A DNA stretch of 64,000 nucleotides from Kiloniellaceae bacterium (GTDB lineage Bacteria; Pseudomonadota; Alphaproteobacteria; Kiloniellales; Kiloniellaceae), in contig JAJFGK010000154.1 in assembly GCA_021776195.1 (NCBI GenBank), positions 13,672 through 77,671 of the forward strand, read 5' to 3'. How positions within the stretch are numbered: the stretch's first letter is position 1; the number at the start of each line of letters is the position of its first letter. Under the pieces are notes generated by a model. That model ran no database searches. It was not told the DNA's origin and worked only from the letters and a program-made list of their open reading frames with translations. Positions 54,847 through 62,005 of the stretch are shown here, piece after piece. The position numbers were made by a program, and so were the translations under genes.

Positions 54847-55635
54847 ATGGCCCACCTGAACCAGCGCCAGACCCGCATCCTCGAACGCATCCGGCAAACC
54901 GGTTACGGCGCGATCGAGGGCCTGGCCGTCGACTTCGCGGTGACCGCCCAGACCATCCGGCGCGACATCAACGCGCTCTGCGGGGCCGGCCTGCTGCAGC
55001 GCTACCACGGCGGCGCCGGGCTGCCCTCCTCGGTGGAGAATCTATCCTACGACAGCCGGCAGATCATCGCCCATGAGGAAAAGCGCCGGATCGGGCGCCT
55101 GGTGGCCGCCGAGATCCCCAACCATGCCTCCTTGATGATCAACATCGGCACCACCACGGAAGAGGTGGCCAAGGCGCTGCTCGACCACGTCGGCCTGCGG
55201 GTCGTCACCAATAATATCAACGTTGCCAATATTTTACGGATCGGCACCGATTGCGAAGTCGTGGTCACCGGCGGCGTCCTGCGCAACCGCGACGGCGGCA
55301 TCATCGGGTCCGCCGCGGTCGAGACGATCAGCAAGTTCAAGGTCGACATCGCGGTGATCGGCGTCTCGGGCATCGACAGGGACGGCACCCTGCTGGACTA
55401 CGATTCGCGCGAAGTGCGGGTGGCGCAGTCGATCATCGCCAACGCGCGCAGCGTCTACCTCGCCGCCGATCATTCCAAGCTCGGCCGTTCCGCCATGGTC
55501 CGCCTGGCGCCCCTGCACGCGGTCGACCACCTCTTTACGGATCGGCCCCTGCCCAGGAACTTCGCCAAACTGGCCCGCGAGGCCGGGGTGAGCGTCCATG
55601 TCGCACCACCGGTCGAGGATGGCGACAGCCCATAG
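54847..55635 (+). CDS. glpR: DeoR-family repressor, GlpR type
   Basis: A 262-residue regulator. The N-terminal HTH has LNQRQTRILERIRQTGYGAIE, then AVTAQTIRRDINALCGAGLLQRYHGGA, the DeoR signature. The C-terminal sugar-phosphate sensor has MINIGTTTEEVAKAL, VVTGGVLRNRDGGIIG and YLAADHSKLGRSAMVRLA. It is immediately upstream of glpD, and two GlpR-operator-like dyads lie between the two genes. It most likely represses glpD and is relieved by glycerol 3-phosphate. Confidence 0.92.
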   Translation: MAHLNQRQTRILERIRQTGYGAIEGLAVDFAVTAQTIRRDINALCGAGLLQRYHGGAGLPSSVENLSYDSRQIIAHEEKRRIGRLVAAEIPNHASLMINIGTTTEEVAKALLDHVGLRVVTNNINVANILRIGTDCEVVVTGGVLRNRDGGIIGSAAVETISKFKVDIAVIGVSGIDRDGTLLDYDSREVRVAQSIIANARSVYLAADHSKLGRSAMVRLAPLHAVDHLFTDRPLPRNFAKLAREAGVSVHVAPPVEDGDSP

Positions 55636-55649
55636 TATCCATTGCAATA

Positions 55650-55669
55650 ATTGTTCGATTACGAACTCA
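55650..55669. promoter_or_regulatory. GlpR operator-like dyad O1
   Basis: ATTGTTCGATTACGAACTCA contains the dyad GTTCG-ATTA-CGAAC, close to the E. coli GlpR consensus WATKYTCGWWAWCGMACATW. It lies 15 bases after the glpR stop and 40 before the -35 box. Confidence 0.7.
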
Positions 55670-55680
55670 AATGTGACAAT

Positions 55681-55700
55681 AATTTTCGATTGTCAAAATT
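55681..55700. promoter_or_regulatory. GlpR operator-like dyad O2
   Basis: AATTTTCGATTGTCAAAATT is an imperfect dyad with the TTCGATT core of O1. It overlaps the -35 box of the predicted glpD promoter, where bound repressor would block RNA polymerase. Confidence 0.55.
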
Positions 55701-55718
55701 GCCTGCTCGAATTCTAAT
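55690..55718 (+). promoter_or_regulatory. Predicted sigma-70-type promoter of glpD
   Basis: TTGTCA (55690-55695) and TCTAAT (55713-55718) are spaced by 17 bases, differing from the consensus hexamers at one position each. The site is about 95 bases before the glpD start and overlaps O2. Confidence 0.6.
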
Positions 55719-55812
55719 AGAGCCGGGGCCGAGACGCGCGACCGCGTGCGTCCTTCCTGGCTTCTTGGAAACCTGAAATCGGCCTGCCGGCCTCGGAAAG
55801 CGAGCAAGCTGC

Positions 55813-57378
55813 GTGGCAAGAGACGCCCCCTACGACCTCTGCGTGATTGGCGGGGGTATCAACGGCACCGGGATCGCCCGGGACGCCGCCGGGCGCGGCT
55901 ACTCGGTGCTGCTCTGCGAGAAGGACGACCTGGCCGGCGCCACCTCGGCGGCCAGCACCAAGCTGATCCATGGCGGGCTGCGCTATCTGGAGCACTACAA
56001 GTTCCGCCTGGTGCGCGAAAGCCTGAAGGAGCGCGAGGTGCTGTTGGCCAACGCGCCGCACATCATCTGGCCGCTGCGCTTCGTCCTGCCCCACGACCGG
56101 GACCAGCGGCCGGCCTGGCTGATTCGCCTGGGTCTATTCCTTTACGACCATCTGGGGGGCCGCAAGCGCCTGCCCGGCTGCAGCACGATCGACCTGGCCC
56201 GGGACGGCAGGGGCGCGCCCCTGCGCAAGACGATGAAACGGGCCTTCGCCTATTCCGACTGCTGGGTGCAGGATTCGCGCCTCGTGGTCCTGAACGCCAT
56301 GGACGCCGCCGCGCGCGGCGCCGACATCCGGACCCGCCACGAGGTCCTGGCCGCGCGCCGTGAGGGGTCGAACTGGCAGGTCACGATCAAGGACCTGAAG
56401 AGCCAGACAACCTTCGACATCCAGGCCCGCGCCCTGATCAACGCGGCCGGCCCCTGGGTCGGCGAGGTCCTGAACGGCCGCCTGTCGCAAAACAGCCGCA
56501 AGACCGTGCGCCTGGTGAAGGGCTCGCACATCGTCCTGCCGCGCCTCTACGAGGGCGACCACTGCTATATCTTTCAGAACAGCGACAGGCGCATCGTCTT
56601 TGCGATCCCCTACGAGACCGACTTCACCCTGGTCGGCACCACCGATGTGGACTACCAGGGCGATCCCGCGCAGGCGAGCTGCTCCGAAGAGGAAACGGCC
56701 TACCTCTGCGACCTGTTGAACCGCTATTTCGACAAGCCGGTCAGCGCCGATCAGGTGGTCTGGTCCTACGCCGGGGTGCGCCCGCTGTTCGACGACGGCA
56801 ACGGGTCCGCCTCGGCCGCCACCCGCGATTATGTGCTGGATCTCGACACACCCGAGGGCGGCGCTGCGTTGCTGAGCGTCTTCGGCGGCAAGATCACCAC
56901 CTACCGCAAACTGGCGGAGCAGGCCCTGGGCCTGATCGACCAGGCCTTCCAGCGCGACAACCGGCCCTGGACCGCGACCAGCCCGCTGCCCGGCGGCGAT
57001 CTGCCAGCCCAGGATCTCGAGGCATTTCAGCGCGACCTGCGGGCCCGTCATCCCTGGCTGGAATCCGCCCTGGCCACGCGCTGGGCGCGCAGCTATGGCA
57101 CCCAGGCCGAGGCGATCATCGGCCAGGCCAAATCCACGAGCGACCTCGGCGAGACGCTCGGTCACGACCTGACCGAGGCCGAGCTGCGCTATCTGGTGGA
57201 CCGGGAATGGGCCCGGACCGCCGACGACGTTCTTTGGCGACGCAGCAAACTGGGGCTCCACATGGGCCCGGCCGAACGCGGCCGCGTCGCCGACTGGCTC
57301 CTCGCGGCCGATTTAGGCCAAGAGGAAACTCCGGGACCTGGCGCTCGATCCGATCGCGGCGCCGAGGTTTCGGGTTAA
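55813..57378 (+). CDS. glpD: Aerobic glycerol-3-phosphate dehydrogenase
   Basis: A 521-residue FAD enzyme of the inner-membrane surface, oxidising glycerol 3-phosphate to dihydroxyacetone phosphate and passing electrons to quinone. The FAD motif is LCVIGGGINGTGIARDAAGRG; GATSAASTKLIHGGLRYLE and AYAGVRPLFDD-like motifs (here SYAGVRPLFDDG) are family hallmarks. The start is GTG 55813 with a weak ribosome site. It lies downstream of glpR, has its own promoter with two operators and is followed by a strong terminator. No glpF or glpK is nearby. Confidence 0.95.
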   Translation: MARDAPYDLCVIGGGINGTGIARDAAGRGYSVLLCEKDDLAGATSAASTKLIHGGLRYLEHYKFRLVRESLKEREVLLANAPHIIWPLRFVLPHDRDQRPAWLIRLGLFLYDHLGGRKRLPGCSTIDLARDGRGAPLRKTMKRAFAYSDCWVQDSRLVVLNAMDAAARGADIRTRHEVLAARREGSNWQVTIKDLKSQTTFDIQARALINAAGPWVGEVLNGRLSQNSRKTVRLVKGSHIVLPRLYEGDHCYIFQNSDRRIVFAIPYETDFTLVGTTDVDYQGDPAQASCSEEETAYLCDLLNRYFDKPVSADQVVWSYAGVRPLFDDGNGSASAATRDYVLDLDTPEGGAALLSVFGGKITTYRKLAEQALGLIDQAFQRDNRPWTATSPLPGGDLPAQDLEAFQRDLRARHPWLESALATRWARSYGTQAEAIIGQAKSTSDLGETLGHDLTEAELRYLVDREWARTADDVLWRRSKLGLHMGPAERGRVADWLLAADLGQEETPGPGARSDRGAEVSG

Positions 57379-57426
57379 GCAGGTCGAGTTCGACCTGATT
57401 TCACGACTCCCTTCGTGAAGCAACTG

Positions 57427-57452
57427 GGGCGGTCTTCGGACCGCCCTTTTTT
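57427..57452 (+). terminator. Strong intrinsic terminator after glpD
   Basis: GGGCGGTC and GACCGCCC form an 8-bp perfect stem closed by a TTCG tetraloop, followed by six T. It ends the glp transcription unit 75 bases after the stop codon. Confidence 0.92.
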
Positions 57453-57529
57453 CCTTTGCATTGGCCCGTCTTTGCCCTTGATGCCCACACATAGCTACCC
57501 GACACTTGCGTGCCCTGGAGAGGATCATC

Positions 57530-58771
57530 ATGAAGCTGACCGATCACGAGGAAGCCATGCTGGCCGGTGCCGAGGGGCCGGCGCGGCGCTACGGCATGGA
57601 GCAGATCCTCCAGGTCGGGCGCTTCTTCGATGCCACCGATTGCGTGGCCGTGAGCCAGGTCCACCTAATGGCCGACGCCGAGGCCCTGGGCGAGGCCGGC
57701 GCCAGCTTCCTGGAAGGGCTCGCCGCCCTGCCGCGCGACCAGCGGACGGTCCGGGTGCCCACGGTGACCGACCCGCGCGGGGTCGATTTCGAACACTACA
57801 AGACCCTGGGCCAGAGCGAGGCCATGGTCGACCTGGAGCGCCGCGCCATCGCCGCCTTCGAGGCGCTGGGCGTGCTGATGACCAACACCTGCATCAACTA
57901 CCAGACCGTCATGCCGCCGGTCCTGGGCGAACACCTGGCCTTCGGCGATACCGGCTCGTCGATCTACGCCAACTCGGTGCAGGGCGCGCGCACCAACTTC
58001 GAGGGCGGCCCCTCGGCCCTGGCCGCGGCCCTGACCGGCCGGGTGCCGCGCTACGGCTTTCATCTCGACGGCCACAGGCGCGGCCGCACCCTCTTCACCC
58101 TGGACTGGGAGCCCGACGACCTGGCGGTCTGGGGCGCGCTCGGCGCCCTGGTCGGCCGGGCGATGACCTCCTACTGGGAGGTGCCGGTGATCGCCACCGC
58201 CTGCCGGCCCGCATCCGATGCCCTGAAGCAGTTCGGCGCCGCCCTGGCCTCCTTCGGCTCGACGCCGCTCTTCCACATGACCGGGGTCACGCCCGAGTGC
58301 CCCGACCTGGCCGCCGTTTTCGACGGTCCGGCCCCCGCGGCCCAAGCGCTCACCCGGCCGGCCGTCGAGGCCTTCCTCGCCGCCTACCGGCCAAGCGACG
58401 ACCGGCTCGACGTGGTGGTCTTCGCCGGGCCGCAGCTCTCCCTGCTCGAGATGCGGACCCTGGCCGGTCTGCTGGAAGGCCGCCGCATTCACCCCGAAAT
58501 CACCCTGCTCGCCACGGTCTCGCCGGAGGTCAAGAACGCCTGCGACCGTCACGGCCTGACCGCGACGGTCGAGGCCGCCGGCGGCATCCTGCTGGAGGGG
58601 GTCTGCTTCTATCAGATGTACGCGCGCGAAATCGGCGAGGCCAAGGGCTGGCGGCGCCTGCTGTCGAACTCGGCCAAGCTGGTGAACATCCTGGGCGGCT
58701 ATGGCTACGAGCCGGTCTTGGCGCCGATGGAGCGCTGCATCGATAGCGCCGTCGCCGGGCGGCTCCTGTGA
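57530..58771 (+). CDS. Aconitase X large subunit (cis-3-hydroxy-L-proline dehydratase type)
   Basis: A 413-residue catalytic subunit of the aconitase-X (DUF521) family. ATG 57530 is preceded by AGAGG. Visible landmarks are KLTDHEEAMLAGAEGPARR at the N-terminus, TNTCINYQTVMPP with a candidate cluster cysteine, SSIYANSVQGARTNFEGGPSALAAAL, and VIATACRP. The bacterial two-subunit type dehydrates cis-3-hydroxy-L-proline; archaeal relatives make a mevalonate-pathway intermediate. The small subunit follows after 13 bases. A proline-racemase-family gene at the window start and an enolase-type gene at 48.8 kb belong to the same metabolic area. Confidence 0.9.
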   Translation: MKLTDHEEAMLAGAEGPARRYGMEQILQVGRFFDATDCVAVSQVHLMADAEALGEAGASFLEGLAALPRDQRTVRVPTVTDPRGVDFEHYKTLGQSEAMVDLERRAIAAFEALGVLMTNTCINYQTVMPPVLGEHLAFGDTGSSIYANSVQGARTNFEGGPSALAAALTGRVPRYGFHLDGHRRGRTLFTLDWEPDDLAVWGALGALVGRAMTSYWEVPVIATACRPASDALKQFGAALASFGSTPLFHMTGVTPECPDLAAVFDGPAPAAQALTRPAVEAFLAAYRPSDDRLDVVVFAGPQLSLLEMRTLAGLLEGRRIHPEITLLATVSPEVKNACDRHGLTATVEAAGGILLEGVCFYQMYAREIGEAKGWRRLLSNSAKLVNILGGYGYEPVLAPMERCIDSAVAGRLL

Positions 58772-58784
58772 AGGTGGGTTTGTG

Positions 58785-59198
58785 ATGGCGGGCGAACGTA
58801 TCTACCTGGCGCATGTGGGGATCGGCGCGCCGGTCGAGGGCGAGGCCCTGGTCGCCAAGGACAACTTTTCCGCCCGCTACGACCTGGACCGCGACAAGGG
58901 CCTGTTCTCGCGGCCTCAGCACGCGCTCTTCGGCCAGTCCTACCTCGGCAAGATCCTGGTGCTCGACCTCGCCAAGGGCGGGGTCGCCACGGCCTGGATG
59001 CTGCGCGACATGGTCGAGCGCGGCCTCGCGCCCAAGGCGCTGCTGTTGAACGCCGGCAACCCGATCATGGCCCAGGGCGCGGCCTTCGCGAAGCTGCCCT
59101 TCCTCGACCGTTTCGAGCTCGACATCACCCAGGCGATCAAGACAGGCGAAACGGTCAAGGTCGAGCCGGGCGAAGGGCGCGTCACGGTGAGGTCCTAG
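58785..59198 (+). CDS. Aconitase X small (swivel) subunit
   Basis: A 137-residue DUF126 swivelling domain that completes the active site of aconitase X. ATG 58785 is chosen with AAGGTGGG upstream. The phosphoserine-like loop region NAGNPIMAQGAAFAKLPF and the DNFSARYDLDRDKGLFSRP segment are typical. In some archaea the two parts are fused; here they are separate adjacent genes. The stop codon lies in a TAGAGCACT motif shared with the inverted-repeat element at 3.2 kb. Confidence 0.9.
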   Translation: MAGERIYLAHVGIGAPVEGEALVAKDNFSARYDLDRDKGLFSRPQHALFGQSYLGKILVLDLAKGGVATAWMLRDMVERGLAPKALLLNAGNPIMAQGAAFAKLPFLDRFELDITQAIKTGETVKVEPGEGRVTVRS

Positions 59199-59220
59199 AG
59201 CACTTCTTTGTTCAAGTGGG

Positions 59221-60264
59221 TCAACCGGCGCTGCGCCGCTGGGCCTCGGCGATGACCCGGCCCAAGAGGTCGAGACTGACCCGGCCGCTGGCCGCGAGGC
59301 CGCGCGTGGCCTCGAAGCGTTGGATGGCGGCCCGCCGGGCGGCGATCGAGACCGCGCCGGGCTGGCTTTCGAGCAGACCCAACTGCCATAGAAGCTGGTC
59401 GAGTGCCTGGAGCGGCAGGGCCTGGGGACCCTGGGGTGCCCGGCCCGCCGCCCCGGTGGCGCCGTCGTCGCTGGCAAGCGTGCGGCCATAGCCGAAGGGC
59501 GCGCCCTGGGAGGCGCCGAAGTACTGGTCGGCGACCAGCCGCAGGGTCCCGTCGATCAAGAGGAAACGCGGCAGCCCACGCTCGCCCGGCAGGATGTTGC
59601 AGGGCCCGCCCGCGGTCCGCAGAAAGCCCGCCGAGGTCCCGCCACAGCCATAGAAGAGATGGATCGCATGGGCCCAGTCCGGCCGATAGCCGGCGGCGAG
59701 GATCTGGGCCTCGCCGCGCGCCATGCGCGCCTGGGTCGCCTCGTCGAGCCAGGCAAGGCCGAGCCAGCCGGCCTGCCAGCCGATCGGGTCCTCGAGGGTC
59801 ACGAAAGCCCAGTTGCGCAGCTGGTTGGCGAGACCGGCGGGCCGCAGGGGATCGTAGCCCGGTGCGATCTCGACCCGGGCCACGGCCGAGCCCGCCACGT
59901 AGCTGTCGCTGTGGTAGCCGGCGAGAAAATAGAGATCCTGTTTGGCCCACCACTGGCCGCGCCGGCCATCGAAGAGGCAGGCGGCACGGGTCAGCACCAG
60001 CTTTTCGGCGATCAGGGCCGCGGTGCAGAAGCGCCGGCCGCCGGCGTTGAGACGGCCCATGGCGCTCCAGGGGTACTCGCGGGCATCGACCGTGAGCCGG
60101 CCGTTGGGCGGCGGCGCCCGATCCGGCTGCGCGACGGCCGGTGGCGGTACCGCCGGCGCGGGCTTGGCCGGCTCTGGCAGGCGCGCCACCTGATCGCCCG
60201 CACAGGCGCCCAGGAATCCCACCAGGAGCAGGGAATATACCAACCCGGTTCGCGACAAAGCCAT
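59221..60264 (-). CDS. Trypsin-like lipoprotein without a catalytic triad, with C-terminal helical domain
   Basis: A 347-residue protein from ATG 60264. It has a lipoprotein signal with lipobox LGAC (Cys21), then a proline-rich linker (~30-54). Residues ~60-240 resemble trypsin-fold proteins (AREYPWSAMGRLN, CTAALIAEKLVLT). The triad is lost: the TAAHC site reads TRAAC (Ala95), the aspartate site NWAFVTL has Asn151, and the GDSGGP site reads GERGLP (Arg229). The last ~70 residues form a helical domain like a peptidoglycan-binding module. It is probably an outer-membrane-anchored binding or scaffold protein. It is convergent with the aconitase-X genes. Confidence 0.75.
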   Translation of the reverse strand: MALSRTGLVYSLLLVGFLGACAGDQVARLPEPAKPAPAVPPPAVAQPDRAPPPNGRLTVDAREYPWSAMGRLNAGGRRFCTAALIAEKLVLTRAACLFDGRRGQWWAKQDLYFLAGYHSDSYVAGSAVARVEIAPGYDPLRPAGLANQLRNWAFVTLEDPIGWQAGWLGLAWLDEATQARMARGEAQILAAGYRPDWAHAIHLFYGCGGTSAGFLRTAGGPCNILPGERGLPRFLLIDGTLRLVADQYFGASQGAPFGYGRTLASDDGATGAAGRAPQGPQALPLQALDQLLWQLGLLESQPGAVSIAARRAAIQRFEATRGLAASGRVSLDLLGRVIAEAQRRSAG

Positions 60265-60403
60265 GGACAGACCCCCTTTCAGGCAGCATAGCTTGCCCCC
60301 CAGGGCCACGCCACTCTTTGGCCAAGATTGAGGTTTAGCTGATACTGTTCGATCTGGCCTGCGGCCGGCGATTGACTTGCAACAGACTGGGAGACCCCTT
60401 GCG

Positions 60404-60922
60404 ATGATCCGGACTCTGACCCTTCACCGATTGGCGGGACTTGCCCTGATGGCGCTCGCGACCCTGGCGCTTTCCTCTGGCGCCCTTTCCTCTGGCGCCC
60501 ATGCGCAGGGCAGCAAGGGCGAACTGAAAAACATCCGAACCTTCAAGTTCTTCGTCACCGGCTTCAGCGAGTACAACAAGCAGTGCGGCCTGACCCCCGA
60601 GGTCCTGCAGCAGGCCTTCATCGCGCCCTTGACCGAGGCCGGCCTCGAGGTGGTGCAGTCTTCCACGGCCTACTGGATCACGCTGCGCGTCACCTCGGTT
60701 CCCCAGGGCGAGCGCAACTGCGTCAGCTATGTCGACGCCGCGACCAATCAGACCACCCGCTACTTCAACAACGCGACCCTGGCCGAGCGGGTCGGCACGG
60801 TGCGGCACTGGAGCGGCGGCAAGATCATCGTCTCCGATATCGTCGAGCACGCCGAAGTCGCGAGCGAGGCCTTTCGCGCGCTGGGGCGCAATCTCGTCGC
60901 CACCTGGCGGCGCGACCAATAG
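60404..60922 (+). CDS. Periplasmic protein of unknown function
   Basis: A 172-residue protein starting at ATG 60404, with GGGAG upstream. The signal peptide runs to about residue 34; it contains a duplicated LSSGA unit and ends at AHAQG. The mature part is one compact domain with two cysteines (NKQCGLTP and ERNCVSY) that could form a disulphide. Pattern KFFVTGFSEYN and TAYWITLRVTSVPQ is mixed alpha/beta. Not recognised. It is followed after 29 bases by the LOG gene, so the two may be co-transcribed. Confidence 0.7.
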   Translation: MIRTLTLHRLAGLALMALATLALSSGALSSGAHAQGSKGELKNIRTFKFFVTGFSEYNKQCGLTPEVLQQAFIAPLTEAGLEVVQSSTAYWITLRVTSVPQGERNCVSYVDAATNQTTRYFNNATLAERVGTVRHWSGGKIIVSDIVEHAEVASEAFRALGRNLVATWRRDQ

Positions 60923-60951
60923 CCGCGAGCGGCGGATCAAAAGGAAACAGC

Positions 60952-61800
60952 ATGGCGCGTGACGACAAGACCGCGGCCGATCAGCCGGACCCCGCGAAAG
61001 CGGCCGGCCGGCAGGCCTACCGCGACGACGAGTTTCTCAACTCCGTGGACGCGCGGCCCTTGCGCATTCTGGCCGAGTACATGGAACCGGCGAGCCGCTT
61101 TGCCGAGCACAACATCGACGACACTATCGTCTTCTTTGGCTCGGCGCGCATCGTCTCGCGCGTCGACGCCGAGGAGATGCTGGCCAAGGCCGAAGCCGGC
61201 CAGGGCGACCGCAAGACCGCCGAGCAACGCATCGCCCTGTCGCGCTACTACGAGGCGACGCGCGACCTGGCCCATCGCCTGACCGAATGGTCCAAGGGGC
61301 TGACCACCACCAAACGCCGCTTCGTGGTCTGCAGCGGCGGCGGCCCCGGGATCATGGAGGCCGCCAACCGCGGCGCCTCGGAGGCCAAGGGGCTGAACAT
61401 CGGCCTCTCGATCTCGCTGCCCTTCGAGGAGACGGGCAATCCCTACATCAGCCGGGAACTGGCCTTTCACTTCCACTACTTCTTCATGCGCAAGTTCTGG
61501 TTCACCTACATGGCCAAGGCGCTGGTCGTCATGCCCGGCGGCTTCGGCACCCTGGACGAACTATTCGAGACCTTGACCCTGGTGCAGACCGGCAAGGTCA
61601 AAAAGGCCCTGCCCATCGTGCTCTTCGGCGCCGACTACTGGTCGGAGGTGATCGATTTCCGCGCCCTGGCCCGCCACGGCACCATCTCGGAGCGCGATCT
61701 CGACCTCATGTTCCTGACCGATTCCGTGGACGAGGCCTTCGACCACGTGGTCCAGCAGCTCGAACAACACGCCCTCGACCTGCCCGGCGCGCGGCTGTGA
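60952..61800 (+). CDS. LOG-family nucleotide phosphoribohydrolase-like protein
   Basis: A 282-residue cytoplasmic protein of the long LOG/TIGR00730 type. AAAGGAAACAGC precedes ATG 60952. Motifs: TIVFFGSARI, VCSGGGPGIMEAANRGASEA, and PGGFGTLDELFETLTLVQTGK, the last being the family signature. Short members release cytokinin bases from nucleoside monophosphates; long members cleave AMP-like nucleotides. The N-terminal ~60 residues are an additional helical segment. It is often mislabelled lysine decarboxylase. Confidence 0.9.
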   Translation: MARDDKTAADQPDPAKAAGRQAYRDDEFLNSVDARPLRILAEYMEPASRFAEHNIDDTIVFFGSARIVSRVDAEEMLAKAEAGQGDRKTAEQRIALSRYYEATRDLAHRLTEWSKGLTTTKRRFVVCSGGGPGIMEAANRGASEAKGLNIGLSISLPFEETGNPYISRELAFHFHYFFMRKFWFTYMAKALVVMPGGFGTLDELFETLTLVQTGKVKKALPIVLFGADYWSEVIDFRALARHGTISERDLDLMFLTDSVDEAFDHVVQQLEQHALDLPGARL

Positions 61801-61872
61801 GGCGGGTTCGCCCACCGAAGTGACCGGCGAGGCAAATTCAAATGTACTTGTTGGTGCCGCGCCACCGCTGTC

Positions 61873-61961
61873 GTCCACGGGCTTGACCCGTGGACCCAGG
61901 AATTCCTGGATTACCCCCGGTTCGCCCCCCGGGGCAGGCTACGTCAAGCCCGGTAATGACA
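61873..61961. repeat. Palindromic intergenic repeat (REP-like)
   Basis: GTCCACGGG-cttga-CCCGTGGAC (61873-61895), a perfect 9-bp hairpin, is followed by the palindrome CCAGGAATTCCTGG (61896-61909), then by C/G-rich arms and GTCAAGCCCGGTAATGAC. This matches the style of short dispersed repeats common between genes in alphaproteobacteria. It lies between two convergent genes, where it could also act as a bidirectional transcription block. Confidence 0.6.
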
Positions 61962-62005
61962 CCCGATTAGCGCCAGAACATAGCCCGAACCGATCAAGCC
62001 GCCCC

